Below are positions 16,411 to 24,748 of a stretch of 64,000 bases of DNA, in pieces. The stretch is from JBCAXA01 sp038534295. Lineage in GTDB: Bacteria; Pseudomonadota; Gammaproteobacteria; Steroidobacterales; Woeseiaceae. The translations under genes were made by a program, and so were the position numbers. How positions within the stretch are numbered: the first letter of the stretch is position 1; every line of letters begins with the position of its first letter. The DNA lies in the NCBI GenBank assembly GCA_038534295.1, contig JBCAXA010000004.1, positions 124,001 to 188,000 on the forward strand, read 5' to 3'. Below the pieces are notes generated by a model. That model did no database searches, had not been told where the DNA came from, and worked only from the letters and a program-made list of their open reading frames with translations.

Positions 16411-18242
16411 CCGACGACGCACTACAGCGCCCAAAGGGGCGCTCCGTACGACCGTTGCGCGCGCTGTGGCCGTTCCTCGCGCCGTACAAGGGCCGTCTCG
16501 TTCTCGCCGCCGCGGTATTGCTGATCGCAGCCGGCGCAATGCTCGCGTTGCCCATCGCTGCGCGCTTCGTCATCGACGAAGGTTTTGGCGCGTCCGACAC
16601 GGCGCTGGTCAACCGCTACTTTGTCGGCTTTTTCATTCTGTCCGTGCTGTTCGGGTTGTTTGCCGCGCTGCGCTTTTATCTGGTCATTTGGCTCGGCGAG
16701 CGCGTCGTCGCTGACTTGCGCAACGCCGTGTACGCGCGCGTCGTCGCGATGGACGCCACGTTTTTCGAAGTGACTCGTACCGGCGAAGTGCTGTCGCGCC
16801 TCACGACCGACACGACGCTGGTCCAGAGCATTGCCGGCGCCGGACTGTCTATTGCGCTGCGCTCGACGCTAACGTTGGTCGGCGGGCTCGCGATGCTCTT
16901 GTATACCAACATTGTGCTAACTGCATACATGCTGGCGTTGATGCCGGTGATCATCGTGCCGCTGCTGGCGGTCGGTCGACGAATTCGACGCCTGTCGAAT
17001 ACCGCGCAGGAGAAGATCGCCGACTCGAGCGCGCTCGCCGACGAGACCTTGAACGCAATCCAAACGGTCCAAGCGTTTACGCTCGAAGACAACCAGCTGG
17101 ATCGTTTTCGCGATCGTATCAGCGAGAGTTTTACGGCGGCGATACGTCGCATACGCGTGCGAGCGTTGCTGACCGCGCTCGCGGTAACGCTGATCTTCGG
17201 CGCGATGACGCTGGTGCTTTGGCTAGGCTCGCGCTCGGTCATGTCCGGAACGCTAACGGTCGGTCTGCTCAGTCAGTTCGTGCTCTATTCCATGTTCGTC
17301 GGTGGCGCGGCGGCGGCGCTGTCGGAACTCTGGGGCGAAATTATGCGTGCGGCCGGTGCGATGGAACGCATCGCCGAGTTACTCGCGGTTGAGCCGGCGA
17401 TCGCCGCACCGCTGCAACCGGCGAAACTGCCGGAACCGGTGCGCGGCTCGATTCGCTACGACGGCGTGCGTTTCAATTATCCGTCACGACCAGAGACACC
17501 AGCACTCGAGGACTTTGCGCTCGACATCGAAGCTGGCGAAACGGTGGCCTTCGTCGGCCCGTCAGGGGCGGGCAAGAGCACCGCCTTTCAGCTGCTGCTG
17601 CGCTTCTACGACCCGCAACACGGCCGCATCACGATCGATGGCGTAAACGTTGCCGATCTCGACCCGCGTGAGTTACGGCGCGTTATCGGCCTCGTTCCAC
17701 AGGAAACGGCACTGTTTGCTGAAAGCGCACTCGAGAACATTCGCTTCGGACGACCCGATGCCAGCGATGCCGAGGTTATCGCCGCCGCACGCAGCGCAGC
17801 GGCCGACGAGTTTATTGATCGGCTGCCGGATCGCTACCAGACATTTCTTGGCGAGCGCGGCCAGCGACTGTCCGGCGGCCAGCGCCAACGCATTGCCATC
17901 GCCCGGGCGTTTCTCAAGAACCCGCCGATTCTGTTGCTCGACGAGGCGACCAGTTCGCTAGACGCGGCGAGCGAGCGACTGGTTCAAGACGCGATGCAAA
18001 CGCTAAAACAGGGTCGGACCACGCTGATCATCGCGCACCGACTCGCGACGACCAAGACCGCCGACCGGATCGTTCTGTTGGATCACGGACGTATCGCCGC
18101 GACCGGCCAGCACGAGCAGCTGCTCGTCGAGTCGCCGCTGTACGCGCGCCTGTGCGAGCTACAGCTGAGCGACGATCCTTCTCGGGTGCCGATGGACCTA
18201 GCGCCACCGCCAGAAATGCCAACTGGCTCACAGCGATCCTAG
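16407..18242 (+). CDS. ABC exporter half-transporter (MsbA-like)
   Basis: A 611-residue fused membrane-ATPase protein: six membrane helices in residues about 20-310, then an ATPase with Walker A GPSGAGKST, Q-loop VPQETALF, signature LSGGQRQR, Walker B ILLLDEATSSLD and H-loop IIAHRL, all intact. Type IV (ABCB) half-transporters homodimerise and export lipids, peptides or drugs. GTG 16407 overlaps the hydrolase stop. No substrate can be assigned; the hydrolase neighbour hints at lipids. The N-terminal soluble tail is about 20 residues. Confidence 0.95.
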   Translation: MTDDALQRPKGRSVRPLRALWPFLAPYKGRLVLAAAVLLIAAGAMLALPIAARFVIDEGFGASDTALVNRYFVGFFILSVLFGLFAALRFYLVIWLGERVVADLRNAVYARVVAMDATFFEVTRTGEVLSRLTTDTTLVQSIAGAGLSIALRSTLTLVGGLAMLLYTNIVLTAYMLALMPVIIVPLLAVGRRIRRLSNTAQEKIADSSALADETLNAIQTVQAFTLEDNQLDRFRDRISESFTAAIRRIRVRALLTALAVTLIFGAMTLVLWLGSRSVMSGTLTVGLLSQFVLYSMFVGGAAAALSELWGEIMRAAGAMERIAELLAVEPAIAAPLQPAKLPEPVRGSIRYDGVRFNYPSRPETPALEDFALDIEAGETVAFVGPSGAGKSTAFQLLLRFYDPQHGRITIDGVNVADLDPRELRRVIGLVPQETALFAESALENIRFGRPDASDAEVIAAARSAAADEFIDRLPDRYQTFLGERGQRLSGGQRQRIAIARAFLKNPPILLLDEATSSLDAASERLVQDAMQTLKQGRTTLIIAHRLATTKTADRIVLLDHGRIAATGQHEQLLVESPLYARLCELQLSDDPSRVPMDLAPPPEMPTGSQRS

Positions 18243-18291
18243 CGTGCTGACGTTAGCGTTTTCGCTGCTAAGACGCTGTAGGGAACGATTG

Positions 18292-18480
18292 ATGCAACGA
18301 CTTTCCCGATTACTCATCCTCGTCACGGCCATCGCGCTGTCCGGCGGCTGTGTGTCGACGGCGGTGGGCGTCACCACTGGGGTTGCCGTCGGCGTTACGA
18401 AAGGTGCCGTCAAGACCACCGGCAAGGTGGTCGGCGCTGCCATTCCGGATGGCGACGACGATGACGAGGACGATCGCTAG
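18292..18480 (+). CDS. Small lipoprotein with acidic tail
   Basis: A 62-residue lipoprotein starting MQRLSRLLILVTAIALSGGC, lipidated at Cys20. The mature part is rich in Val, Gly and Thr (VGVTTGVAVGVTKGAVKTTGKVVG) and ends in a run of Asp and Glu. It resembles the small NF038104-type lipoproteins, of unknown function. An AGGGAACG ribosome site favours ATG 18292 over the upstream ATG 18244. The cell-wall hydrolase starts inside its 3-prime end (20-base overlap). Confidence 0.8.
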   Translation: MQRLSRLLILVTAIALSGGCVSTAVGVTTGVAVGVTKGAVKTTGKVVGAAIPDGDDDDEDDR

Positions 18481-18907
18481 CCTCACACTGGCCATCGCGC
18501 TAGCGTGGCAACCCGCAGTGGCGGATGACGCTGCGGCCGATTGTCTAGCGCTAGCGCTTTACTTCGAAGCTCGTGGCGAGCCGACGGACGGGCAGCGTGC
18601 GGTTGCGGCGGTGATATTCAACCGCGTCTCTGACGCACGGTTTCCGTCCAACGTATGCGCCGTCGTCAAAGACGGCGGCGAATTGCCGCCCTGCCAATTT
18701 TCGTGGTGGTGCGACGGCAAGAGCGATCGCCCGCGCGATCGCGACGCGTACGCGAAGCTACGAACCCTCGCGGCGCGTTGGGTCGCAAATCCGCCGCGCG
18801 ATGCGACCGGTGGCGCGCTGTTCTTCCATGCGCGCGGTATGGCGGAACCGTGGCGCGTGCAGCGTGTGCGCACGGCTGCGATAGGCTCGCACGTTTTCTA
18901 CCGCTGA
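18461..18907 (+). CDS. SleB-type cell wall hydrolase, secreted
   Basis: A 148-residue protein with an N-terminal signal peptide (MTRTIASLTLAIALAWQPAVA) and a Hydrolase_2/SleB catalytic domain: LALALYFEARGEPTDGQRAV with the catalytic Glu in YFEARGE, AVIFNRV, CQFSWW and a late HARG. These enzymes cut peptidoglycan glycan strands as lytic transglycosylase or amidase-like hydrolases. ATG 18461 overlaps the lipoprotein gene by 20 bases; this fixes the reading start since the upstream ATG gives an Arg-rich shadow sequence. Confidence 0.9.
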   Translation: MTRTIASLTLAIALAWQPAVADDAAADCLALALYFEARGEPTDGQRAVAAVIFNRVSDARFPSNVCAVVKDGGELPPCQFSWWCDGKSDRPRDRDAYAKLRTLAARWVANPPRDATGGALFFHARGMAEPWRVQRVRTAAIGSHVFYR

Positions 18908-18912
18908 GCAGA

Positions 18913-19890
18913 TCATGCGGATCGTCCCAGTAGATGTCGCGGTCGCCCGGCCGCCCACGCATCGATCAGGTCGATGACCTGATCGGCAAGGCGCTGTCTC
19001 GCCTCCAACGCACCCCATGCGATGTGCGGCGTGACGATAACGTTGTCGCGTTCGGCGAGCGCCAGCAGCGGATGATCGTCCGGCGGTGGCTCGACCGACA
19101 GGACATCGACTCCTAGGCCGCCAAGCTGCCCGCTGTCGAGTGCCTTGACGACCGCTCGGTCATCGAGCAACGGGCCCCGCGCGGTATTGATCAATATTGC
19201 CCCCGTTCGCATTTGCGACAGCGCCGCTGCATCGATGAGACCGCGGGTCGCAGCGGTTAGCGGGCAATGCAGACTGACGACATCGGCTCGGCGGTAAAGC
19301 GTATCCAAGGCAACGAATTCGACGTCCGTCGAGTCCGCATCCGGACTGCGCGTGTTCACAATGACCTGCAACTCGAACGCCCGAGCGATAGTCGCGACGC
19401 GGCGCGCGATGGAGCCGTAGCCGATAAGGCCTAGCGTCTTGCCGGCCAAGCTCTGCATCGGACCTTCGAAATAGCAAAATTCACCGCTGCGTTGCCAGGC
19501 GCCGGTGGGTAATGAGCGTCGATACGCCGGCAGCTGGCGAACCAAGGCCAGTATGAGCGCAAAACAATGCTCGGGCACGGAATCCTCGGCGTAGCGCCGA
19601 ACGTTGACAACGTCGACATCGTTCGCGGTCGCTGCAGCGACATCGATGACGTCATATCCGGTGGCGGCAACGGCGATCAACTGCAGCGTCGGATGCCTTG
19701 CAATGAGCGCACCGTCGAGCGGTACTTTGTTGGTGATGACAATGCGCGCGCCGTCGATGCGCGCATCAATTTCATCCTGCCGTGTCGCGTCGTAGGCGAT
19801 CCACTCGTGCTCGAAAGCCGGAGCGCGAAAGGACAGACTCGGGCCGAGCGATTGCTGATCCAGCACGACGATCGCCGGTCGCACGGTCAC
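18913..19890 (-). CDS. D-2-hydroxyacid dehydrogenase
   Basis: A 325-residue NAD(P)-dependent dehydrogenase of the glycerate/phosphoglycerate-dehydrogenase superfamily. The Rossmann site is GLIGYGSIA, and the catalytic triad is visible as Arg in NTARGPLLDD, Glu in LSVEPPP and His in VTPHIAWG. The C-terminal end lacks an ACT domain, so it is not SerA; it resembles hydroxypyruvate or glyoxylate reductases. GTG 19890 overlaps by four bases the stop of the small ORF upstream (19887-19997), implying coupled translation, and the GST gene lies just beyond. Confidence 0.9.
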   Translation of the reverse strand: MTVRPAIVVLDQQSLGPSLSFRAPAFEHEWIAYDATRQDEIDARIDGARIVITNKVPLDGALIARHPTLQLIAVAATGYDVIDVAAATANDVDVVNVRRYAEDSVPEHCFALILALVRQLPAYRRSLPTGAWQRSGEFCYFEGPMQSLAGKTLGLIGYGSIARRVATIARAFELQVIVNTRSPDADSTDVEFVALDTLYRRADVVSLHCPLTAATRGLIDAAALSQMRTGAILINTARGPLLDDRAVVKALDSGQLGGLGVDVLSVEPPPDDHPLLALAERDNVIVTPHIAWGALEARQRLADQVIDLIDAWAAGRPRHLLGRSA

Positions 19891-19997
19891 GACAGCGGTC
19901 GCTGTTCGGCCCGCTGGCTGGCCGCGTACGTCTCGCCAAACGGCAGGCGTGGTCGTTGCACCTGCGCGTCGCCGGCCGGCGTACGCCGTCGGGTCAT
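19887..19997 (-). CDS. 36-residue basic ORF coupled to the dehydrogenase
   Basis: ATG 19997 opens a 36-codon frame starting MTRRRTPAGDAQVQRPRL and ending QRPLS, whose TGA overlaps the dehydrogenase GTG start (GTGA). It is rich in Arg, Pro and Gln and contains FGETYAAS, with no membrane segment. I do not recognise it. The 49-base gap behind the GST gene and the exact stop-start overlap argue for real translation, if only as a coupling leader. Confidence 0.4.
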   Translation of the reverse strand: MTRRRTPAGDAQVQRPRLPFGETYAASQRAEQRPLS

Positions 19998-20046
19998 AGC
20001 GAGATGAGTTTAGTCGGTGGCGCGGCCAACGATAGCTTGCGCCGCA

Positions 20047-20706
20047 TCATGCGACAGCGTCACCGCGATTACGCGCAAGCGCGCGCTCGGTTGCCGGTCG
20101 AGCCAGCGCAGCGGTGTACCAGCGAGCGAGGTTCGGGTAAGGGTCAGTCGACAGGCTCAATTTGTGCTGATCGAGCAAGTACGCCAATACAACGACATCC
20201 GCCAGCGAGTAATGTTCGCCGCCGAAGAATTCGCTGTCGGCCAGCGCTTGATCGAGCACCGGTAGCTCGCGTTCAAGCTGCGACAGCGCGCCAGCGACGA
20301 CATCCGGATCCGGTTCACGGCCGCGGAACGTGGGCTTCAAGAATTCTTCGAGATACAGCATGCCGACTGCACGACCCACGTGATTGACGGTGAAATCGGC
20401 CCATTGATTAATGCGGGCATCGATCGCCGGGTCGGACGATGACAGCGGACCGCCGGCCAGGGCGTCGAAGTAACGCGCGATGGCCAAGCTTTCAAACAAG
20501 CGCAGGGTGCCGTGTTCCAACGCCGGGATTTTGCCGAGCGGATGCCGCCCGAGATGAGCTTCCTGACGATGTTCGGCGGTGTTGGCGTCGAGAAAAACAA
20601 TGTCGTAGTCGACACCCGCTTCCTCGCCGGCAAGTAACGCTTTGGCGGAATTGAAGGTCGGCATCGAGAAGCAATACAGCGATGGCTTGGTCACGGGTTC
20701 TCCCAT
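20047..20706 (-). CDS. Glutathione S-transferase family protein
   Basis: A 219-residue cytoplasmic protein with an N-terminal thioredoxin-like domain (SLYCFSMPTFNSAKALL, then GKIPALEHG with the cis-proline and the ESLAIARY block) and an all-helical C-terminal domain (SLADVVVLAYL). It conjugates glutathione to electrophiles or acts as a peroxidase; the active-site residue could be the serine in FSMPTFNS. The start ATG 20706 overlaps the end of the NTF2-like gene by 16 bases. It sits in a set with S-formylglutathione hydrolase, so a glutathione-based detoxification unit is likely. Confidence 0.92.
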   Translation of the reverse strand: MGEPVTKPSLYCFSMPTFNSAKALLAGEEAGVDYDIVFLDANTAEHRQEAHLGRHPLGKIPALEHGTLRLFESLAIARYFDALAGGPLSSSDPAIDARINQWADFTVNHVGRAVGMLYLEEFLKPTFRGREPDPDVVAGALSQLERELPVLDQALADSEFFGGEHYSLADVVVLAYLLDQHKLSLSTDPYPNLARWYTAALARPATERALARNRGDAVA

Positions 20707-21203
20707 ACAAAATTAGTCCGAAACTCGCGGCGCGCGATTTTCCAACCGCGCTCGGTGAGGCGATATTCGTCATGGTACGCACCGATTGCCAGCGGCCCGT
20801 CCGTCGTCAGCGCTTGATCGGCCGATACGGCCGGCGGCAATGCTTCGATGAAGATCATTGCATAGACGAGTCCTGTTGCCTTGCGTGAGTCGATCACGCG
20901 AATCTCACGCGAACTCATGAAATGCTGCGAGCGCGTTTTGCCCGCCCCTTGCCGCAGTCGCGCGGCTATCGCGGCTCGACCGCGGTAGGTGGCATCCGGC
21001 AGTACGAGCACACCGTCGTCGGCAAACACGGCAGCGTACGACTCCGCATCGAAGCGATCGCGAGCGATGGCGTACTGATCAATGAGCTCGTCGCAAGCTG
21101 CTTCAATGGCTCGTCGCATCGGCGCATCGACGTCGGCGTCAGCGCGACACGCGCTAACGAGCAACACGGCGACAGCGATACGCGACATCCAGCTTGCTGT
21201 CAT
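20691..21203 (-). CDS. NTF2-like (SnoaL) lipoprotein or secreted protein
   Basis: A 170-residue protein with an N-terminal hydrophobic leader and lipobox-like LLVSAC near residue 19, suggesting a lipoprotein. The mature part is an NTF2-like cone fold (ESYAAVFADDGVLVLPDATYRG, AIGAYHDEYRLTERGWKIARREF), as in SnoaL-like and ketosteroid-isomerase-like proteins. Function unknown; such domains bind small hydrophobic ligands. It lies between the S-formylglutathione hydrolase (15 bases upstream) and the GST gene (overlapping 16 bases), all on the minus strand. Confidence 0.85.
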   Translation of the reverse strand: MTASWMSRIAVAVLLVSACRADADVDAPMRRAIEAACDELIDQYAIARDRFDAESYAAVFADDGVLVLPDATYRGRAAIAARLRQGAGKTRSQHFMSSREIRVIDSRKATGLVYAMIFIEALPPAVSADQALTTDGPLAIGAYHDEYRLTERGWKIARREFRTNFVWENP

Positions 21204-21218
21204 TGTTGCCCGCCCCTG

Positions 21219-22055
21219 CTACGCCGTCAGCGCAGCCGTGTGGTGGCGCAGGTGCTCGTCGATAAAGCTCGACACGAAAAAGTAGCTATGGGTATAGCCA
21301 TCGCGCATGCGCGCGGTGACGCGTTGCCCGGCGTCCCGACAAGCGTCAACGAACAAATCGGTACGCAACTCGCGTTCGAGAAAATCGTCGGCGGTTCCTT
21401 GATCGATCAGTATATGCGCATCAGTCGGCGCCCGCCGCACGAGCTCGCACGAATCGTAGTCGGACCAGCACTCGCGGTCGTCGCCGAGATAGCCTGCCAA
21501 GGCTTTTTGGCCCCACGGCACACGTGTCGGCGCCACGATTGGCGCAAACGCCGAAACGCTGACAAAACGCTGCGGATGACGAAAATGCATGGTCAACGCA
21601 CCGTGCCCGCCCATCGAATGACCGGCGACCGCGACGCGCTCGGTAGAAAGCCCGAAGGCGTCGGCCACCAGCGCCGGCAACTCGGCGCTGATGTAGCTGT
21701 GCATTTGGTAGTGCGTGGACCACGGTTGCTCGGTCGCATCGACGTAGAAACCAGCACCCAGTCCGAAGTCGTAACTACCTTCTGGGTCATCGGGCACATC
21801 ATCCCCGCGCGGGCTCGTGTCGGGCGCAACAATGACCAGGCCCAGCTCCGCCGCTGTGCGCTGCGCGCCGGCTTTCGTGATGAAGTTCTGTTCCGTACAG
21901 GTCAATCCGGATAGCCAAAACAACACGGGGCTTGCAGCACTGGCTTGCCGTGGACGAAATACGGCAAATCGCATCGGGCATGCGCAGCTCGTCGATTCGT
22001 GCTCGTAGACACCTTGTGTGCCGTCAAAACACAGTTCTTCGGCGATGACTTGCAA
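21219..22055 (-). CDS. S-formylglutathione hydrolase
   Basis: A 278-residue serine hydrolase that releases formate from S-formylglutathione in glutathione-dependent formaldehyde detoxification. Signatures: LSGLTCTEQNF, nucleophile GHSMGGHGAL, QGTADDFL and DGYTHSYFF, the standard FGH blocks. TTG 22055 (MQVIAEELCFDG) is chosen since GGGGAGA lies just upstream and the length matches the family; a longer in-frame extension would be Arg-rich junk. The usual partner, glutathione-dependent formaldehyde dehydrogenase, is not in the window. Operon with the NTF2-like, GST and dehydrogenase genes. Confidence 0.93.
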   Translation of the reverse strand: MQVIAEELCFDGTQGVYEHESTSCACPMRFAVFRPRQASAASPVLFWLSGLTCTEQNFITKAGAQRTAAELGLVIVAPDTSPRGDDVPDDPEGSYDFGLGAGFYVDATEQPWSTHYQMHSYISAELPALVADAFGLSTERVAVAGHSMGGHGALTMHFRHPQRFVSVSAFAPIVAPTRVPWGQKALAGYLGDDRECWSDYDSCELVRRAPTDAHILIDQGTADDFLERELRTDLFVDACRDAGQRVTARMRDGYTHSYFFVSSFIDEHLRHHTAALTA

Positions 22056-22126
22056 TTGGATTCTCCCCGGTGCAGCGTTGCCTCGAGGCAATGTAGCCTT
22101 GCGACTGGCCCGAGACAACCGGTCCA

Positions 22127-22612
22127 ATGAGCGAACCAACCGACGCAAGCACGCCGCGAATCGTCGCCTTCGAGGCACGTCATGCCGCAGCGTTCAAAGC
22201 ACTGAACTATCGATGGATACGCCGCTACTTCGAGATCGAGCCGTCGGATGCTGCGACGCTCGAACACCCCGACGAGAAAATCATCGCACGCGGCGGCCGC
22301 ATTCTGATGGCTGAGCTAGACGGCCATTCAATCGGCACCTGCGCATTGCTGCGCGTCGACGAGACCACCGTGGAGCTTGCGAAAATGGCGGTCGACGACG
22401 CGGCGCAGGGTCGTGGCGTCGGTCGTGCTTTAGGCAACGCGGCGGTCGCCGCGGCGCGCGCCATGGGGGCGACGCGTCTCGTCCTCGACAGCAATCGGAA
22501 GTTGACTCCGGCGCTCGCGCTCTATCGAAGCCTCGGGTTTGTCGAGGTGCCCGGTTCGAGATCACCGTACGCGCGTTGCGATATCCAAATGGCGCTGGAC
22601 CTGACGCCTTAG
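22127..22612 (+). CDS. GNAT-family N-acetyltransferase
   Basis: A 161-residue acetyl-CoA-dependent transferase. The CoA-binding motif A is visible as VDDAAQGRGVGRALGNAAV (about residues 90-110) and motif B follows in LYRSLGFVEV. Substrate unknown. Its 3-prime end overlaps the convergent DUF427 gene by four bases, and it is divergent from S-formylglutathione hydrolase with a 71-base gap. ATG 22127 gives a normal GNAT length. Confidence 0.9.
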   Translation: MSEPTDASTPRIVAFEARHAAAFKALNYRWIRRYFEIEPSDAATLEHPDEKIIARGGRILMAELDGHSIGTCALLRVDETTVELAKMAVDDAAQGRGVGRALGNAAVAAARAMGATRLVLDSNRKLTPALALYRSLGFVEVPGSRSPYARCDIQMALDLTP

Positions 22613-22890
22613 TCAGTGACCTCGACGCCTTTCCAGAAAGCAACGTAGCCGCGGATGTTGCTGGCAGCTTCTTTGGGCTGCGCATAAAACCACCCTGCGT
22701 TGGCGTTGCGCGCACCGTTCACGACGACGTCGAAGTATTCTGCCGTGCCCTTCCACGGACAGACCGATGTGTGCGAGCTCGATTCGAGGAAGTCGCGGTT
22801 GAGCGAATCCGGCGGAAAGTAGTGATTTCCCTCGACCACGACCGTGTTGTCGCTGTCGGCTAGAACGGCGCCTTGCCAGCGTGCCTGCAT
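22609..22890 (-). CDS. DUF427 domain protein
   Basis: A 93-residue cytoplasmic protein of the DUF427 family, recognised by the start QARWQGAVLADSD, NHYFPPDSLNRDF, CPWKGTAEYFDV and a GYVAFWKGVEV end. The fold is a small beta barrel and its function is not established. A GAGG ribosome site precedes ATG 22890. The gene is the last in a minus-strand trio behind the sheath homologue and the small membrane peptide, though a palindrome (22928-22939) separates it from them. Confidence 0.93.
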   Translation of the reverse strand: MQARWQGAVLADSDNTVVVEGNHYFPPDSLNRDFLESSSHTSVCPWKGTAEYFDVVVNGARNANAGWFYAQPKEAASNIRGYVAFWKGVEVTD

Positions 22891-22927
22891 GCGATTTACC
22901 TCAAACTGCGTTGTCGGCGAGTGTAAC

Positions 22928-22939
22928 GGTCGGCCGACC
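22928..22939. repeat. Twelve-base perfect palindrome
   Basis: GGTCGGCCGACC is self-complementary and sits between the membrane peptide stop and the DUF427 start. It may be an operator; no regulator can be named. Confidence 0.3.
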
Positions 22940-22953
22940 CGCGGACCACGTCG

Positions 22954-23070
22954 TCAAAACACGGACACGATCACGGTGACCAACAGGAACAGCAACAACG
23001 CACCGTAAATGCCGGCCAGAATCAGGGTCGCAGGATCGAGATCAGGCAGATTGGAGTGCTTGTCGCTCAT
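22954..23070 (-). CDS. 38-residue single-pass membrane peptide
   Basis: A 38-codon ORF (MSDKHSNLPDLDPATLILAG start) with a single transmembrane helix from about residue 14 to the end (LILAGIYGALLLFLLV then TVIVSVF). It is too short for standard gene finders. The evidence for expression is a textbook GGAGGG seven bases before ATG 23070. N-terminus probably cytoplasmic by charge. It follows the orphan sheath gene by 102 bases on the same strand, so the two may be co-transcribed. I do not recognise a family. Confidence 0.75.
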   Translation of the reverse strand: MSDKHSNLPDLDPATLILAGIYGALLLFLLVTVIVSVF

Positions 23071-23172
23071 CGCGACGCCCTCCGGAAAACCAACAAGGTA
23101 GCTATATCGTGCTACGACGGCCGCAATGGTCTCAGTTGCCAGCGCACGCGGCGCTGCCCACGTAGCGTCGCG

Positions 23173-24660
23173 CTACTCGCTGAATGCCGCACGCGTTATG
23201 TGCGCGCCGGCCGGCGCCTGCGTAACGGCGAGCGTCAGCGGCCTTGCAAACTCACGCGGCGTTACGCTGACGAGAAAATGCGTGCCGGGCTGGCCCTGTA
23301 ACTGCGCCGCATTGGTGTTGGCATCACAGCGCACCCGATACGGCTCCACAATCAAACCAGCCCGCGCGAGCCGTCCCAGAAAACGACTGACTTGCGATGC
23401 GAGTGCCAACCAAGCTTCACGATCCGCGGCGTGCGCAACCACCCAGCGAGTCGACTCCTTGAGCGCTCGCTCGATGAGCAACACGAGTCGCAGCGTGTGC
23501 AGCGAGCAGCGGCAACCGAACTCCGGGACATACATGCTGGCCGAATGAACGCCCAAAGTCTGATCGCGGCGTGGCGCGAGGACAAACAGGCCGACCTCCG
23601 TCAGCGCGCCGAGCGATCGTTGACCGACCTCGGGCGCCGGCAGAAAACGCCGACCGATCCTGGTTCGGTCGGCACTGAATCCGAAATCGCCATAGCTATT
23701 GCGTTGGTAGTCTGCCAAGGCACCCAGCACAGCACCGCCAACCGGCACGCGTCGGGTGCGATCGCGTCGATCCACGACAGGCGGCCAATAGCGCAACACC
23801 GGTGGCGCCTGACCGCTGCGCTCTACGTCTGGATCAACGGCGTCGCCCGCGGGGTCCATCACCAGCAGTGCCGAGCGCGAATCGCAATAGCGCCGTGCGA
23901 CGGTCTCGAAAACCGGCCCGCGCGGCGCAAGATGAGGCTCGGGCGGCACGTAAACGAAATCGATCTGATCGAGCGCGTCGAGGGCGAAGAGCCCACTGCC
24001 GTCGTCGGGGCACCCGATGAGGTCGTAGTCGCTGAGCGCCGAACCGTCCGAACCGGCTTGACTAACGACAACCAGCTGCCCGGTCACGCGCGGCAGCAGA
24101 TCGTCATTGGTCGTGGCGACGCTCGGTGGTGCTACGCGAACCAAGCGCGATTCGCTGAGCGCCGTGCGCACGTTCCGTTCGTCGCCGTGACGCAACGACA
24201 AGTTCTGAAAGAACTCCTGATCGACAACGCGTCCGGCGACTACACGCTGCAGCGTCATATGCATGCAACCGTCCGGCGTGGCGATATCGACGTCGGCACG
24301 CAGTGATTCATTGTTGCCCGGAAAACGCGACACCACCGTTAAACCGCCCACGGCAGGCGGCAAAACCAGGCGCGCGGCTTTCGCGCCGTTGGCAACCCGA
24401 ATCACCACGAGGCGATGACCGCCGGCCGCGAAAAACTGCAGCGCGGCATCCGGCAGCCAAGACTCAGCCCAGGGGCCACCAAAAGAGCGAGTAAATTCTT
24501 GCGCGGACTCGACTAAGACCGGCTCGTTGAGCGGGCCCGACAGCGTCCGACCGAGCATGGCAATGACCGGCTGACGGCGAAAAACGATTGGCGACTCGCG
24601 GCCACCAAGCTCGGTTACGTTGATCCCTGCGTCGGCAGAAACGGCCAAAAGAATATCCAT
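23173..24660 (-). CDS. Orphan contractile-tail sheath protein homologue
   Basis: A 495-residue full-length protein with the architecture of phage/pyocin/CIS tail sheaths (COG3497 type): N-terminal INVTELGG, LSGPLNEPVLVESAQEF, FGGPWAESWLPDAALQFFAAGGHRLVVIRV in order, a mid-region ending RVPVGGAVLGALADYQ, and a C-terminal RLVLLIERALKESTRW followed by SRFLGRLARAGL, VRCDANTN, PGTHFLVSVTP. Sheath proteins polymerise around a tube and contract to fire it. Here no tube, baseplate, spike, ATPase or terminator gene accompanies it in 64 kb, so it is a domesticated or stand-alone sheath. Start ATG 24660 has no good ribosome site; an internal TTG four codons in is possible. Contrast its product with the small membrane peptide behind it. 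Confidence 0.82.
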   Translation of the reverse strand: MDILLAVSADAGINVTELGGRESPIVFRRQPVIAMLGRTLSGPLNEPVLVESAQEFTRSFGGPWAESWLPDAALQFFAAGGHRLVVIRVANGAKAARLVLPPAVGGLTVVSRFPGNNESLRADVDIATPDGCMHMTLQRVVAGRVVDQEFFQNLSLRHGDERNVRTALSESRLVRVAPPSVATTNDDLLPRVTGQLVVVSQAGSDGSALSDYDLIGCPDDGSGLFALDALDQIDFVYVPPEPHLAPRGPVFETVARRYCDSRSALLVMDPAGDAVDPDVERSGQAPPVLRYWPPVVDRRDRTRRVPVGGAVLGALADYQRNSYGDFGFSADRTRIGRRFLPAPEVGQRSLGALTEVGLFVLAPRRDQTLGVHSASMYVPEFGCRCSLHTLRLVLLIERALKESTRWVVAHAADREAWLALASQVSRFLGRLARAGLIVEPYRVRCDANTNAAQLQGQPGTHFLVSVTPREFARPLTLAVTQAPAGAHITRAAFSE

Positions 24661-24748
24661 ATGAAACAGCCGTGTGGGAGGCGAGTCTATCGCGATTTCT
24701 GAATAAGCGACAAGCGCCCAGCGTGCTAGGCTTGTCAGATCGCGAGCG

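Noticed and set aside
22954..24660. Prophage or CIS island around the sheath gene
   Set aside because: No tail tube, baseplate, integrase, capsid or lysis gene is seen nearby; adjacent genes are ordinary metabolic ones.
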